64,000 bases of DNA from Brevinematales bacterium (GCA_020059465.1 JAGVBZ010000041.1:112231-176230), one strand, 5' to 3'; numbered from the stretch's first letter, positions 10,986-19,817 are shown. Program-made: numbers and translations. Notes: generated from the sequence alone by a model not told the origin.

Positions 10986-11444
10986 TCAGCGGTCCGGGGA
11001 TAACAATTCCTTCAACACTTTATTTTCGCACCCGTCGCGGAGAAGTTCCTGTAAAGTGAACTTCCGCAGGATCGCGCCGAACCGCGTAGGCGTAAGGAAC
11101 GGGAACTTGTCCCGCCGGATCATGCCTTCGATAGTCATCAGGAAATCCCGGATAGCGGTCGCCGCCTTGGAATGCGCTACCAGATCCATGTTCTCCCGGC
11201 GTACCGGAAGGGACTTTTTCTCCATCATTCGCTTATCCTTCATAAGCTCCGCGACAGCGAATATCAGTTTCCGCAGCGGGGCTTCCGGCAGGGTCTTTTC
11301 CGCCTTCGCGACGACGCTTTTCAGCCGCGCGGCGTCCCCGTCCAAAAGCGGCGTATCCCTGTCCTTCAGGTAATTGTCGAATAGCCCCGTCAGGAATACC
11401 TTCTCGTCCGCGCTCATCGCGCCGATAAACCGTTCGAATTTCAT
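10986..11444 (-). CDS. Conserved-looking hypothetical protein
   Basis: A 152-residue, charged, largely helical soluble protein that I do not recognise. It has no signal peptide or membrane segment. Stretches such as MSADEKVFLTGLFDNYL and FLTPTRFGAILRKFTL look like packed amphipathic helices. I start it at ATG 11444 because GGGAGG lies 4 bases upstream; ATG 11447 touches the Shine-Dalgarno sequence. The open frame extends 26 codons further up into low-complexity DNA without a ribosome site. It stands alone between the repeat array and the divergent polyphosphate gene. Confidence 0.6.
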   Translation of the reverse strand: MKFERFIGAMSADEKVFLTGLFDNYLKDRDTPLLDGDAARLKSVVAKAEKTLPEAPLRKLIFAVAELMKDKRMMEKKSLPVRRENMDLVAHSKAATAIRDFLMTIEGMIRRDKFPFLTPTRFGAILRKFTLQELLRDGCENKVLKELLSPDR

Positions 11445-11660
11445 CATGCCTCCCGGATAGTGAAAAGCAGAAAGTGAGAAGCGCAAAGTACCCTTCGGCA
11501 GGCGCAGGGTGACACTCTGCGGCAACCCCCGCCCCGTTCGGGCTGTTCAGGTGAAAACAATTATCTCCCTTTGGACTTGTCAGTTGTCACTTTTTACTTC
11601 CCATTATATAGCCAATCGTGAGGGCGTTTTTTTTACGCTTTTTTCGACATATCCGGGAAT

Positions 11661-11689
11661 TTGATTTTCTCAATACAATGTTTTACAAT
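11661..11689 (+). promoter_or_regulatory. Predicted sigma-70 promoter for the polyphosphate kinase operon
   Basis: TTGATT (11661-11666), a 17-base spacer and TACAAT (11684-11689), 24 bases before the chosen ATG at 11714. The three downstream genes are packed tightly and are probably transcribed together. The remaining bases 11445-11660 are low-complexity (AGTGAGAAG-like and GTCACTTTTTACTT-like stretches), with no gene that I can support. Confidence 0.55.
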
Positions 11690-11713
11690 AAACAAATAAT
11701 GGAAGGAAGACTT

Positions 11714-13201
11714 ATGCTAAAAAATATCGACCTGACGAAGAAACTCGATAAGAAAAAATACCGTGATCTCATGGAAGAAATGACGATCAAGCTCGCCGGA
11801 CTCCAGCGCGAGGCGAAAGACCTGAATATCCCGGTCATCATCCTGTTCGAGGGATGGGACGCCGCCGGAAAGGGCACGCTGATCAATCAGCTGATTATGC
11901 CGCTCGACCCGCGCGGGTTCAGGGTCAACCCCACGTCCGCGCCCAACGACGAGGAACGGTACCGTCCGTTCCTGTGGCGTTTCTGGACGAAAATCCCCGC
12001 CAAGGGACGGCTCGCGATCTTCGACCGTTCGTGGTACGGGCGTCTTTTAGTCGAACGGGTCGAAAAAATGATCAACAAAGATGATGCGAAGTCCTCTATC
12101 CGCGACATTAATTCGTTCGAACGGATGCTCGCGGACGACGGATATGTGATTATCAAGCTTTTCCTTCATATATCGAAATCGACGCAGAAAAAGCGTTTTG
12201 AAAAACTCGAACATAACCCGTCCACCAAGTGGAAGGTGACTAAAGAAGACTGGCGGAATCACAAGCAGTACGACCGTTACTATAACGCTGCGGATGAAAT
12301 GCTCGAAAACACCGATACCGCGTCGGCATCATGGACGGTCATCGAGGCGGAAGACCAGCGTTACGCGACCGCGAAGGTATACAACACGGTCATCGAAGTC
12401 CTGCAGAAGCGGATCGACGATATACACGCCCATGAGCAGAAGAAACGTCCCACACCGGAGATCATCCTCGACCCTGTGAAATACTCCGCGCTCGACGAGA
12501 CCGATCTTTCCGTTTCGCTGGAAAAGCCTGAATACGGCGAACTTTTGAAGAAGTACCAAAAGCGAATCCGCGACCTCGAACATGAGATATACGAAAAACG
12601 TATCCCAGTGATCGTGATGTACGAGGGATGGGACGCCGCCGGAAAGGGCGGAAATATCCGCAGGCTCACGCAGAATATGGACCCGCGCGGATATGAAGTG
12701 ATCCCGATCGCCGCGCCGTCCGCCGAGGAACTCGCGCACCATTACCTGTGGCGGTTCTGGAACGCTATCCCGAAGGCCGGGCATATCTCCATCTTCGACC
12801 GCACATGGTACGGGCGCGTATTGGTAGAACGGATCGAGGGATTCTGTTCCGAAAATGACGGGAAACGCGCGTACCGCGAGATATGCGAGGCCGAACACCA
12901 TATCACCGATTTCGGCGCGGTAATCCTGAAATTCTGGCTCCACATCAGCCCCGAAGAACAGCTCGCCCGTTTCGAGGAGCGCCAGAAAACCCCGTACAAG
13001 CAGTGGAAGATTACCGAAGAGGACTGGCGGAACCGCGAAAAATGGGACAAATATAAGACCGCTGTAGACGAGATGATCTACAGGACATCGACCGAGAACG
13101 CGCCGTGGACGATACTCGAGGCGAACTGTAAGTACTACGCAAGAATCAAAGCGCTGAAGACATTCATCGACGTTGTGGAAAAAGCTGTCGAACGGAGTTA
13201 A
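11714..13201 (+). CDS. pap: Tandem-domain PPK2, polyphosphate:AMP phosphotransferase-like
   Basis: A 495-residue protein made of two PPK2 domains. Each has a Walker A motif in the family form GWDAAGKG(T/G) (residues 47-55 and 305-313) and a lid/Walker B region DR(S/T)WYGR...VER. It also shows paired WRFW and EEDWRN segments. Two fused domains of about 250 residues are typical of class II PPK2 (Pap), which phosphorylates AMP to ADP with polyphosphate. One-domain class I/III enzymes are half this length. It probably regenerates ADP, and with adenylate kinase ATP, from stored polyphosphate. The start at 11714 has GGAAGGA upstream; an earlier in-frame ATG has none. Substrate preference cannot be read from sequence with certainty. 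Confidence 0.9.
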   Translation: MLKNIDLTKKLDKKKYRDLMEEMTIKLAGLQREAKDLNIPVIILFEGWDAAGKGTLINQLIMPLDPRGFRVNPTSAPNDEERYRPFLWRFWTKIPAKGRLAIFDRSWYGRLLVERVEKMINKDDAKSSIRDINSFERMLADDGYVIIKLFLHISKSTQKKRFEKLEHNPSTKWKVTKEDWRNHKQYDRYYNAADEMLENTDTASASWTVIEAEDQRYATAKVYNTVIEVLQKRIDDIHAHEQKKRPTPEIILDPVKYSALDETDLSVSLEKPEYGELLKKYQKRIRDLEHEIYEKRIPVIVMYEGWDAAGKGGNIRRLTQNMDPRGYEVIPIAAPSAEELAHHYLWRFWNAIPKAGHISIFDRTWYGRVLVERIEGFCSENDGKRAYREICEAEHHITDFGAVILKFWLHISPEEQLARFEERQKTPYKQWKITEEDWRNREKWDKYKTAVDEMIYRTSTENAPWTILEANCKYYARIKALKTFIDVVEKAVERS

Positions 13202-13202
13202 T

Positions 13203-13475
13203 TTGTTCTGCGTATATATTTTAAAATGCGCCGACGGGACATTTTATACCGGCGCGACGAAAGACCTCGAACGGCGGATCGCCGAGCATAACGCCGGGAA
13301 GGCGTCGAAATATACCCGTATCCGGCTTCCGGTCGAACTGCATTATACCGAAAGCACGGGCGAAAGCTGGGGCGAAACCCTGAAGCTCGAGGCGAAGATC
13401 AAGAAATACACTCACCGCCGCAAGGCCGGGCTGAAAAGCGCCGGGGAATCGCAGTCATCATCTCAAGGAGAATGA
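13203..13475 (+). CDS. GIY-YIG domain protein (UPF0213/YhbQ type)
   Basis: A 90-residue single-domain GIY-YIG protein. [17 protein letters not shown] carries the two tyrosine strands, followed by [18 protein letters not shown] with the catalytic-type Arg and the His-Asn pair, and a Glu in LKLEAKIKK. Small family members have a nuclease fold; some act in DNA repair or are of unknown role. I choose TTG 13203, one base after the pap stop, because GGAG lies 5 bases upstream (inside the end of pap). The open frame extends earlier but without a ribosome site. Confidence 0.85.
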   Translation: MFCVYILKCADGTFYTGATKDLERRIAEHNAGKASKYTRIRLPVELHYTESTGESWGETLKLEAKIKKYTHRRKAGLKSAGESQSSSQGE

Positions 13476-13477
13476 GC

Positions 13478-13951
13478 ATGGGAAATTCTGATATCGCCGT
13501 AAATAAATTTAAAGAGGGGTATAATTGCGCGCAGTCCGTCCTATTCGCCTTCATGGATAAGCTGCCAGTTAATTCCGACACAGGGATGAAATTATCGAAC
13601 GGTTTCGGCGGCGGAATGGGCCGGAAGCAGGAGGTCTGCGGAGCAATATCGGGGGGCGTCCTCGTCATCGGATTCCTCTACGGGAGGGGCGACAACGACG
13701 GCAGGCAGAAGCAGGAGCATGCCTACGCCGCGGTACGGGAACTGATGGATAAATTCCAGGCGGCGCATGGTTCCGTGAATTGCAGAAGTCTTCTCGACGG
13801 GTGCGAGCTCTTGACGCATGAAGGACAGGCACGTTTTAAATCCGAGAAATTATCAGAAAAATGCTGTCAATATGTCGATTCGGCAGTGAAAATATTAGAA
13901 ATGCTGATTGAGAAAAATGACTTGTATAATATAGAAAATAAGACCGACTGA
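13478..13951 (+). CDS. C_GCAxxG_C_C family redox-type protein
   Basis: A 157-residue protein of the family named for its cysteine pattern. It shows YNCAQSV near the N-terminus, the signature VCGAISGG (C-G-A-x-x-G), then NCRSLLDGC and a C-terminal EKCCQYV. The conserved cysteines suggest a metal- or redox-active role; the function of the family is not firmly known. ATG 13478 sits 7 bases after AAGGAG; ATG 13472, which overlaps the preceding TGA, is too close to it. It is the last gene of the pap operon. Confidence 0.85.
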   Translation: MGNSDIAVNKFKEGYNCAQSVLFAFMDKLPVNSDTGMKLSNGFGGGMGRKQEVCGAISGGVLVIGFLYGRGDNDGRQKQEHAYAAVRELMDKFQAAHGSVNCRSLLDGCELLTHEGQARFKSEKLSEKCCQYVDSAVKILEMLIEKNDLYNIENKTD

Positions 13952-14007
13952 TAATCTATTTTCCTCCCCGCCTGTATAAGAATACCTGTTTAATACTGTA
14001 AAAACGC

Positions 14008-14034
14008 TTGAACTTTTTCCGGGAATGCCGAAAA
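14008..14034 (+). promoter_or_regulatory. Weak candidate sigma-28 (flagellar-type) promoter
   Basis: TTGAACTT (14008-14015), 11 bases, then GCCGAAAA (14027-14034). The -10 differs from the FliA consensus GCCGATAA at one base and the spacing is right, but the -35 matches TAAAGTTT at only four of eight positions. I list it because the gene 47 bases downstream looks flagellin-derived. No sigma-70 alternative is clear. Confidence 0.25.
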
Positions 14035-14081
14035 TTGATAGAGGTAACTTATCGTTATCTATTATCTATCCGGAGGAAAAA

Positions 14082-14993
14082 ATGAAAAAAACACTGATTT
14101 CCATGGGGGTTGTTTTATCGATTGTTATTCTCGCGGCGTCCGTGCCTGTCAATGCGAGCCAGAGTGTAGTTCCTTTCTCGCCCGAAGTGATGACAATGAT
14201 TGTAAAAAATATCCAACACACCGAAGCTCTCCTTGACACCGCGCAGGATTACCTGAATCAGTACCGCGATGTTCTATGTGAAATCCGCGAGATTATGGTT
14301 CGGGGAGCGAACGGTATCTACGATGAAGGCGACCGTTGGAATTTACTAAAGAAAGTCAATGAATGCACCGGCGAATGCGAACTTATCCTCGAGCATGCTT
14401 GGTTTAACGGTCTTCCGGTTTTTAGTAATCCCGACACAGGGGAGAGTTTCCATGTATTTCCGGTGACACTCAGCCCGGCGGAAACCACGTTTAAGATCAC
14501 CATATCGTCCGAAAAATTCAATGCCGCCGCGCTGAAAATATTTACCGACAGCCTGAAACCCACCCCGCTCAGTATGGAAAAGGGTATCGCCAAGGTCGAC
14601 GCACTTCTCACTGCTGTTAATATGGAAGCTGCGAAGCTGGAGGCTTTCCAGTCCCGTCTGCAGTACGCCGCCCGTTTCGCGAACATTCTTGCTAACGACG
14701 CGACGGCTGGGTCTTTGGATAATTTCTTTATTAAACTTAACCTCGATATCGACACCCGTCTGTTCACTCTTGCCGTCCAGAGCGCGAGCGGTATTTATGG
14801 TAAAGACGACCGCCAGATGCTCCAGATGGAGTTCAACGAACTGTTCGACGAACTGAAACGGATTGAGAAACTCACCGGTATAAAGAGCCTTTTCGCCGAC
14901 CTGAAAAACCCGTCCCTGCTCACCCAGAAGGACGCCGAGGAGATGATGATCCTGATGGCCGGGAAATTCGCAAGTATAAAAAAGCAGAACTAA
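14082..14993 (+). CDS. Exported flagellin-like protein
   Basis: A 303-residue protein. Residues 1-25 are a clean Sec signal peptide ending VNAS. Residues 66-115 read like the N-terminal D1 helix region of flagellin (EIREIMVRGANGIYDEGDR ... WFNGLPVF, compare the flagellin pattern AVQAANGT..D.DR...FNG). Residues 169-205 resemble the C-terminal D1 helix (KVDALLTAV...EAFQSRLQYA). Residues 228-271 repeat the N-terminal motif (LAVQSASGIYGKDDRQ). Real flagellins have no signal peptide and are exported by the flagellar machine, so this is either a secreted relative or a re-used flagellin fold. CGGAGGA precedes the ATG and a strong terminator follows the stop. Confidence 0.6.
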   Translation: MKKTLISMGVVLSIVILAASVPVNASQSVVPFSPEVMTMIVKNIQHTEALLDTAQDYLNQYRDVLCEIREIMVRGANGIYDEGDRWNLLKKVNECTGECELILEHAWFNGLPVFSNPDTGESFHVFPVTLSPAETTFKITISSEKFNAAALKIFTDSLKPTPLSMEKGIAKVDALLTAVNMEAAKLEAFQSRLQYAARFANILANDATAGSLDNFFIKLNLDIDTRLFTLAVQSASGIYGKDDRQMLQMEFNELFDELKRIEKLTGIKSLFADLKNPSLLTQKDAEEMMILMAGKFASIKKQN

Positions 14994-15000
14994 AAATAAA

Positions 15001-15029
15001 AGGGGGAACGAAAACGTTCCCCCTTTTTA
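15001..15029 (+). terminator. Intrinsic terminator after the flagellin-like gene
   Basis: Perfect 10-bp stem AGGGGGAACG / CGTTCCCCCT with an AAAA loop, followed by TTTTAT. It starts 7 bases after the stop codon of the flagellin-like gene and also closes the converging lipoprotein gene. Confidence 0.9.
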
Positions 15030-15034
15030 TGGAT

Positions 15035-15442
15035 TTATTGATCGTTATTGATCAGAATATAATACATATTATGATTATAGACCGGGTTCTCATAAACCAG
15101 CTTCTTCACGATCAGTTTCCCGTTAATTTCCACAAACTTACCCTGATTTGGGAGATAATTGAATTTTTTATTTTTCGTTTCATCCGCAATATAGATATCG
15201 ATCTGGCTGTTTAGAGTAACTACCCAGTCAGTCATCGGCTCCGAATTTACCAATCGCAGTATCCCGATAAACTTCACGTTTTTCCCTTCCATGCTCTCCA
15301 GATCATTTTTTGAATAATTCGCCTCCTTTACAGCGGCGTATTCTTTCTGCGAGATATTCAAAATCGTAATATTCTCCGCTTTCTTTACGCCCGAACAGGA
15401 AATCAGGGTAAAACCGAAAATAATGTATAATATATATTTCAT
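15035..15442 (-). CDS. Small lipoprotein, possible OB-fold
   Basis: A 135-residue predicted lipoprotein: hydrophobic leader MKYILYIIFGFTLISC with the lipobox Cys at residue 16. The mature part is beta-rich (GKNVKFIGILRL, IDIYIADE, GKFVEINGKLIVKKL), which recalls an OB-like barrel, but I do not recognise a family. ATG 15442 is chosen because GAGG lies 6 bases upstream; two earlier in-frame ATGs fall inside a long hairpin. Confidence 0.65.
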   Translation of the reverse strand: MKYILYIIFGFTLISCSGVKKAENITILNISQKEYAAVKEANYSKNDLESMEGKNVKFIGILRLVNSEPMTDWVVTLNSQIDIYIADETKNKKFNYLPNQGKFVEINGKLIVKKLVYENPVYNHNMYYILINNDQ

Positions 15443-15453
15443 GCAGTACCTCA

Positions 15454-15498
15454 TATTCAATACCGGATAAGGGAAAACCCCTTACCCGGTATTGAATA
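15454..15498. repeat. Long intergenic hairpin
   Basis: Inverted arms ATATTCAATACCGG-A-TAAGGG and its near-perfect complement CCCTTA-C-CCGGTATTGAATAT flank a short A-rich loop; arms of about 21 bases have one mismatch. It lies between the end of the HExxH lipoprotein gene and the start of the small lipoprotein gene. Without a following T tract it is not a standard terminator and may instead stabilise or attenuate the transcript. Confidence 0.8.
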
Positions 15499-15499
15499 T

Positions 15500-16831
15500 T
15501 TATTTCTGTGCCTTAAAATACTGAATATTCTGGCCGTAGTTATTTACCTGGAAAGAGACATTCGACGAATAAATCAAATAAACTGCTCCTCCGGGTAAAA
15601 GCTGCAGCGAGGAATAAGGCAAACTGGGGGGAAACACCCCATTCGATAGCACAGAAAATAATCCGTTTTCCGATCCGTATCCGTAAATAGTCGCAGGATC
15701 CATGAAAAGGTTTGCTAAGCGAAAGCCTTTTAATATGTCGGAAAAGCTTTTAAAGTTGGTATTCTGCGACATCATCACAGAAGTCAGCCCGGCATAAGTA
15801 CCGTCATTCTGCGTAATGACCATCTTGAATAACTCGTTATAGGCAGGGGCGTTATTTTTACAGTACTGCATAAATAAATAGGAAAGGGTATATGCTTCGT
15901 TCGAATTATCCCAAACGCATAACGGGTGCCCGTTTCTGATTGCAATCTGAGTGGAATTCGTAAAACAAGAGAAACGTATTTGCCCTATTGTTCCCGCGAC
16001 ATACTGTTCCGCCGACTCCGCCAATCCCTCGTTCAGCCAGGTATCCATCGAGGTTTTACCCATTAAATTTCTCTGTGAGAAATTGATTAAATGCTGAAAT
16101 TCGTGCGCAAGCGTACGAATCATATCCGCATTATCGGGCGGGTAAGTGACAGCATCGATCGTATTCATATAGAATACTTCCATATTATTCCCTTGGGAAG
16201 GGATCAAATCCCCCGAAGAGAAATATCCGAATATGAAGCCCGATGCGGCCTGGATCGGATAATACAGAATTACAACTTTGCCGTTGGCATCGATATCGGA
16301 TGGATTGCCGAAACCGTTGGTCATCTTCACATAAATGTTCGTATCGAAATTTGCGCCTAAATTCGTCCAATCGCCGGCGGAAAAAGCTCCTACGTTAGCG
16401 TTGGTCGCCAGATAGATAAGACATGCGGAATTCACTGTCCCGTAAACCAGATTGGCGCCTAAAAGCACTGTACCAGAACTGCTGAAATTCGTTATTACCG
16501 AGAACACCGCGCTATTAGATTCATGCGTCAGCTTAAATTGAATAGGCGGATTACTGAGAGGCGAAGGCGAATAAGCCAGATCTTTAAATACTTTTGGAAT
16601 CGGATAGTAACCCTTTGTCAATGCAGAGAGTTTTCCGAGCGGAACCCCCGTTCCGATCACTTCCCAGTTCGACGCCGCCGTTCCGCTGGAGTTGAGAACA
16701 AGAAAAACATTTCCCGGTCCAACGCTTATCGGCTGAGTAGTAGGCCCGGGGACTTCCGCCGCGGGTTGGCTTCCGCATGCAGAGATCAGCGTAAACAATG
16801 CAAACGATGCCGCCAAAGTTCTAATCACCAT
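15500..16831 (-). CDS. Lipoprotein with HExxH zinc-protease domain (M30/hyicolysin-like)
   Basis: A 443-residue exported lipoprotein: leader ends LISAC (lipobox Cys at about 19), followed by a Pro-rich linker. The central domain shows LAHEFQHLINFSQRN, an HExxH zinc site, then WLNEGLAESAEQY, where the Glu in NEGLAE is the expected third ligand of a gluzincin. That arrangement is like peptidase family M30. The C-terminal part is beta-rich with no further motif. It probably acts on the outer or periplasmic surface. GGAGGGTAT precedes the ATG. The neighbouring gene encodes another HExxH protein of different sequence. Confidence 0.75.
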   Translation of the reverse strand: MVIRTLAASFALFTLISACGSQPAAEVPGPTTQPISVGPGNVFLVLNSSGTAASNWEVIGTGVPLGKLSALTKGYYPIPKVFKDLAYSPSPLSNPPIQFKLTHESNSAVFSVITNFSSSGTVLLGANLVYGTVNSACLIYLATNANVGAFSAGDWTNLGANFDTNIYVKMTNGFGNPSDIDANGKVVILYYPIQAASGFIFGYFSSGDLIPSQGNNMEVFYMNTIDAVTYPPDNADMIRTLAHEFQHLINFSQRNLMGKTSMDTWLNEGLAESAEQYVAGTIGQIRFSCFTNSTQIAIRNGHPLCVWDNSNEAYTLSYLFMQYCKNNAPAYNELFKMVITQNDGTYAGLTSVMMSQNTNFKSFSDILKGFRLANLFMDPATIYGYGSENGLFSVLSNGVFPPSLPYSSLQLLPGGAVYLIYSSNVSFQVNNYGQNIQYFKAQK

Positions 16832-16896
16832 ATACCCTCCAAAATAGTAGTATTATAATAGAATACAATCACTTTTGAAATATTTCAATATTTTTT

Positions 16897-18111
16897 TTAT
16901 TCCCCTTTCACATTCGCCATATTCTGCGCGAATATCTCATCCTTCCATTTCTGGTATTCCTCTGCGGTGATCTTCTTTTCATTATACTTCTGGTACATCT
17001 TCGCGTAATCGGCCGACCCGAACGCGTAGTAAGAATCCTCGAGATACGCCTTCCAGACCGGCTCGAGATAATCCGCAAATGCGGGGTCTTTCACGATCGC
17101 GTTCCACAGAGCCTGCAGGTCGGTTACTTTGTACTTCGCGATCGTTTTCATCAGGCGCTGGAACGCCTCCCTGATATTGTCCCATTGATCGTACTTCTGA
17201 ATATCGATTTTTTTCCCGGTATCGGTCTCGATCTGCGCCTTGATGATATCGAGGAGTACCCGTACGACCACACCCTCGCATGCAAGCATATCTTTCTGGG
17301 TGCGGAGTTTCTTCATCGGAAGGAGTTTCCCGTTCAGGAAGATATCTATCCCCTGTGAATCGATCTTCTTCAGCGTCTTATTGCCCCATTCGTCCCATAC
17401 GAACATATTGTTCAGTACGCCGAAACTCCGGAAATACCCGAACTCCACCTGATGCCAGAACGGTATATTTTCGAGGAAATGCCCCGACTTGTACTGCGGC
17501 ATCCTGAACATGAAAAATATCTCGAACAGTTCCGCGAACCCCTCGTCGAACGCAACATTCGGGTCGGTTATCGACGAGACTCCTTCGGACTGTACCTCAC
17601 GCTGGGGGAAATCCGGTACGAGGTTCGCGAGTACGATATGCCCCACCTCGTGGATAAATCCCGTCTGGAACGCCGCCGTCTTTATCGATTCCTGATCGCC
17701 GTACTCATCATTGATGGGCAGGAAGAATACGGAACCCTGCGTCTTATCCCCGTCGAGCTTAAACCAGTACTTTCCGGTATAATGCTGGACGAACGGTACG
17801 CCCACCGGAGATTTATTCCCGCACATCGCGAGGTAGAATGTTTTATTAGGTTTGGAAGATACCTGCGCAGAGTAAGCGAAAAGTTCGAATGTCTGCTTGA
17901 TGACCTCGCTCGATTGGATTTCCTTAATCAGATAACCGACCTTTCCGGTATCCTTCAATGTCTGTAATACCGACGAGGGCATTTCATCATTCGCCGGTTC
18001 GACCAGTATGAGATATTTTGAGAGGCCGCTTTTCCCGTACGCGACCATAGACGAATCGCCGTATGCGATGACTGCGATGAACAATAGAACGATACCCGCC
18101 ATTCTTTTCAT
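16897..18111 (-). CDS. Exported HExxH protein, putative metalloprotease
   Basis: A 404-residue protein with a signal peptide (MKRMAGIVLLFIAVIAYG). The motif FIHEVGHIVLAN gives HExxH, and FDEGFAELFEIFF about 35 residues later supplies a Glu in the E-x-x-x-E/D position of gluzincin-type zinc proteases. The rest is unfamiliar: an N-terminal alpha/beta part and a helical C-terminus rich in Lys, Tyr and Trp. GGAGG lies 5 bases before the ATG. It is 65 bases upstream of the other protease-like lipoprotein and could share a transcript. The substrate is unknown. Confidence 0.65.
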   Translation of the reverse strand: MKRMAGIVLLFIAVIAYGDSSMVAYGKSGLSKYLILVEPANDEMPSSVLQTLKDTGKVGYLIKEIQSSEVIKQTFELFAYSAQVSSKPNKTFYLAMCGNKSPVGVPFVQHYTGKYWFKLDGDKTQGSVFFLPINDEYGDQESIKTAAFQTGFIHEVGHIVLANLVPDFPQREVQSEGVSSITDPNVAFDEGFAELFEIFFMFRMPQYKSGHFLENIPFWHQVEFGYFRSFGVLNNMFVWDEWGNKTLKKIDSQGIDIFLNGKLLPMKKLRTQKDMLACEGVVVRVLLDIIKAQIETDTGKKIDIQKYDQWDNIREAFQRLMKTIAKYKVTDLQALWNAIVKDPAFADYLEPVWKAYLEDSYYAFGSADYAKMYQKYNEKKITAEEYQKWKDEIFAQNMANVKGE

Positions 18112-18201
18112 ACGCGCCTCCTGAACGGATCTAAACGCTCACCCATTCAGGATATTATACACCCATGGCGGAAATACTTCCAAATGAGACGTGGAATTAT
18201 T

Positions 18202-19596
18202 TTAGTGATTGACGAATACGGACAGGGCATCCTTGCCGGTATAATTCCGGTATGCGGTGCTTTCCGTCATCTGGAATTGCGTGAGAATCGTCACACTCCC
18301 GCCCGACGGGAGAAATTTTACGAACAGGATATTATTCGAGACGCTGTCATAATAGTTTGATTCGATGATGATCTTGGGGAAATCCGCGAAATACGTACTG
18401 AGCGCGAACATCGCGGTATTCGACCCGTATATCTGGTTATTGCAGATTGTAATATTATCCGCCTGTCCGGGAGTACTGTCAAGGAGATAGCCGAATCCCC
18501 ACGATGCGCCCGCTTTCCGCTGATCGGCCGCGGCGCCCCATCCCCCGCCCATATTGGAGAGGATATTTCCCGAAAAGTCAATACTGTTCATCTTCCCATC
18601 GGGTGATGTAATCCACAGCTCATACCCGGCATACCCGCATCTATCGATCGTATTACTGTAAAACGATAAACCTAATCCCTCGGCCGGGCTATTGATCGCC
18701 TGATAGGAAACCCCCGAGTCGTATATCTGCGAAATTTTGTTGCCGAACGCCTTGCAGTAATATGCTATGCCGAAAAACTCGATACCGTTTCCGTAACGGG
18801 TCTGCGGCTGCCCGTCTACCTCCGCGCCGCCCATCCATTCGATATCGCATTCGGCGATATAGATATGATGCACTCCCTGAAACTTCAAACCGTACGCGCC
18901 GCCGTATTTAAACGCCAGCCCCGCGAAGATAACGTTTGAGATGCTGTGCGCCCCCATATGCGGATAGGTGGGATTGTCGCGGTAGATCATGTGCTGTCCC
19001 AGAGCGCACTCGATATCCGAGTAGACCGACGCGGGATTTGTCGTGGAAATCAAATACAGGCTGCTGCCCGACTTGTCGTAATAGAAATCCCCCTGCGCGC
19101 TCATCGCGGCGAAAGTCCATTTTTTCACCCCGCAGGACGATTCATTATCGAATATCAGGTTTCCCGCATCCTCGCCGAGTGCGATATTCCATTTCCATAT
19201 CTGGTTGCTGACAAAAACCCAGTCATTCGTCGCGTTCAGCTCAACCGATCCGATGAATAGCGGCTTCGCCCCGCTCCCGTACGCGCCGTATACCAGCCAT
19301 CCGTTCTGAGTACCCGACTGCGGAATAATCCGTTCGCGCCATACCCCGCCCCGTTTGAACAGGATTCTGTCGCCGGGGGCGAATGTATATGCATTCACCT
19401 TCGCGACCGTCTGCCACGCTGATCCCTGTGTGAGTCCGTTATTGGTGTCGTTTCCGGCTGCGCTGTCGATATAATAGGTTATCCCTGTATTAGTAACCGG
19501 CGCATAGTCCTGCGGGATAGAATATGTCTGCGCCGCGGGTGTAGTTCCGCACGATATACAGCACAGTACCGTCAGTACCAGAATAAGTATTCTCAT
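18202..19596 (-). CDS. Lipoprotein with right-handed beta-helix domain
   Basis: A 464-residue lipoprotein; leader MRILILVLTVLCCISC with the lipobox Cys near 16. The mature start YYIDSAAGNDTNNGLTQGSAWQTV is the typical opening of parallel beta-helix polysaccharide-lyase-like or surface proteins. It is followed by PGDRILFKRGGVWRE and many short beta turns (HHIYIAECDIEW, GLSFYSNTID). Catalytic residues cannot be assigned, so it may bind or cut surface polysaccharide. ATG 19596 is 6 bases after AAGAGG; ATG 19602 touches that site. The tRNA-Thr terminator lies just upstream. Confidence 0.75.
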   Translation of the reverse strand: MRILILVLTVLCCISCGTTPAAQTYSIPQDYAPVTNTGITYYIDSAAGNDTNNGLTQGSAWQTVAKVNAYTFAPGDRILFKRGGVWRERIIPQSGTQNGWLVYGAYGSGAKPLFIGSVELNATNDWVFVSNQIWKWNIALGEDAGNLIFDNESSCGVKKWTFAAMSAQGDFYYDKSGSSLYLISTTNPASVYSDIECALGQHMIYRDNPTYPHMGAHSISNVIFAGLAFKYGGAYGLKFQGVHHIYIAECDIEWMGGAEVDGQPQTRYGNGIEFFGIAYYCKAFGNKISQIYDSGVSYQAINSPAEGLGLSFYSNTIDRCGYAGYELWITSPDGKMNSIDFSGNILSNMGGGWGAAADQRKAGASWGFGYLLDSTPGQADNITICNNQIYGSNTAMFALSTYFADFPKIIIESNYYDSVSNNILFVKFLPSGGSVTILTQFQMTESTAYRNYTGKDALSVFVNH

Positions 19597-19610
19597 AGGC
19601 ATCCTCTTAA

Positions 19611-19638
19611 ATAATAAAGGGCGAATCGCTTCGCCCTT
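19611..19638 (-). terminator. Terminator downstream of tRNA-Thr
   Basis: On the minus strand AAGGGCGAA, loop GCGA, TTCGCCCTT, then TATTATTT. It ends tRNA transcription 8 bases past the tRNA and just before the ribosome site of the beta-helix gene. Confidence 0.85.
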
Positions 19639-19645
19639 AGTGCAT

Positions 19646-19717
19646 AGCCGCCTGAGGGACTTGAACCCTCAACCTGCTGATTACAAGTCAGCTGCTCTAC
19701 CATTGAGCTAAAGCGGC
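19646..19717 (-). tRNA. tRNA-Thr (anticodon TGT)
   Basis: The minus strand folds as a full cloverleaf: acceptor GCCGCTT / AGGCGGC, D arm GCTC-AATGGTA-GAGC, anticodon arm GCTGA-CTTGTAA-TCAGC with anticodon TGT, and T arm GAGGG-TTCAAGT-CCCTC. TGT reads ACA, threonine. The 3' CCA is not encoded. A consensus promoter lies 22 bases upstream. Confidence 0.96.
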
Positions 19718-19739
19718 GATCATTTTTACATAGGCAATG

Positions 19740-19768
19740 ATTATAATTTTTTTCGAGTAATTTGTCAA
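19740..19768 (-). promoter_or_regulatory. Consensus promoter of tRNA-Thr
   Basis: On the minus strand: TTGACA (19763-19768), a 17-base spacer, TATAAT (19740-19745), both boxes perfect. Its -35 box overlaps the -35 box of the divergent lipoprotein promoter, so the two may compete for polymerase. Confidence 0.85.
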
Positions 19769-19790
19769 ATAAATGGTTTTGATGTATACT
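19762..19790 (+). promoter_or_regulatory. Divergent promoter of the lipoprotein gene
   Basis: TTGTCA (19762-19767), 17 bases, TATACT (19785-19790), 27 bases before the ATG at 19818. It shares -35 bases with the tRNA-Thr promoter on the other strand. Confidence 0.6.
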
Positions 19791-19817
19791 ATTATAAATC
19801 AATCGAAGGAGAGTGGT

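Noticed and set aside
11445..11660. 26-codon N-terminal extension of the hypothetical gene and a possible foldback
   Set aside because: Low-complexity sequence without ribosome site; the foldback match is too loose to call.
16875..16888. Palindrome TTGAAATATTTCAA followed by a T run
   Set aside because: On the plus strand it looks like a terminator, but no plus-strand gene reaches it; kept only as AT-rich intergenic DNA.
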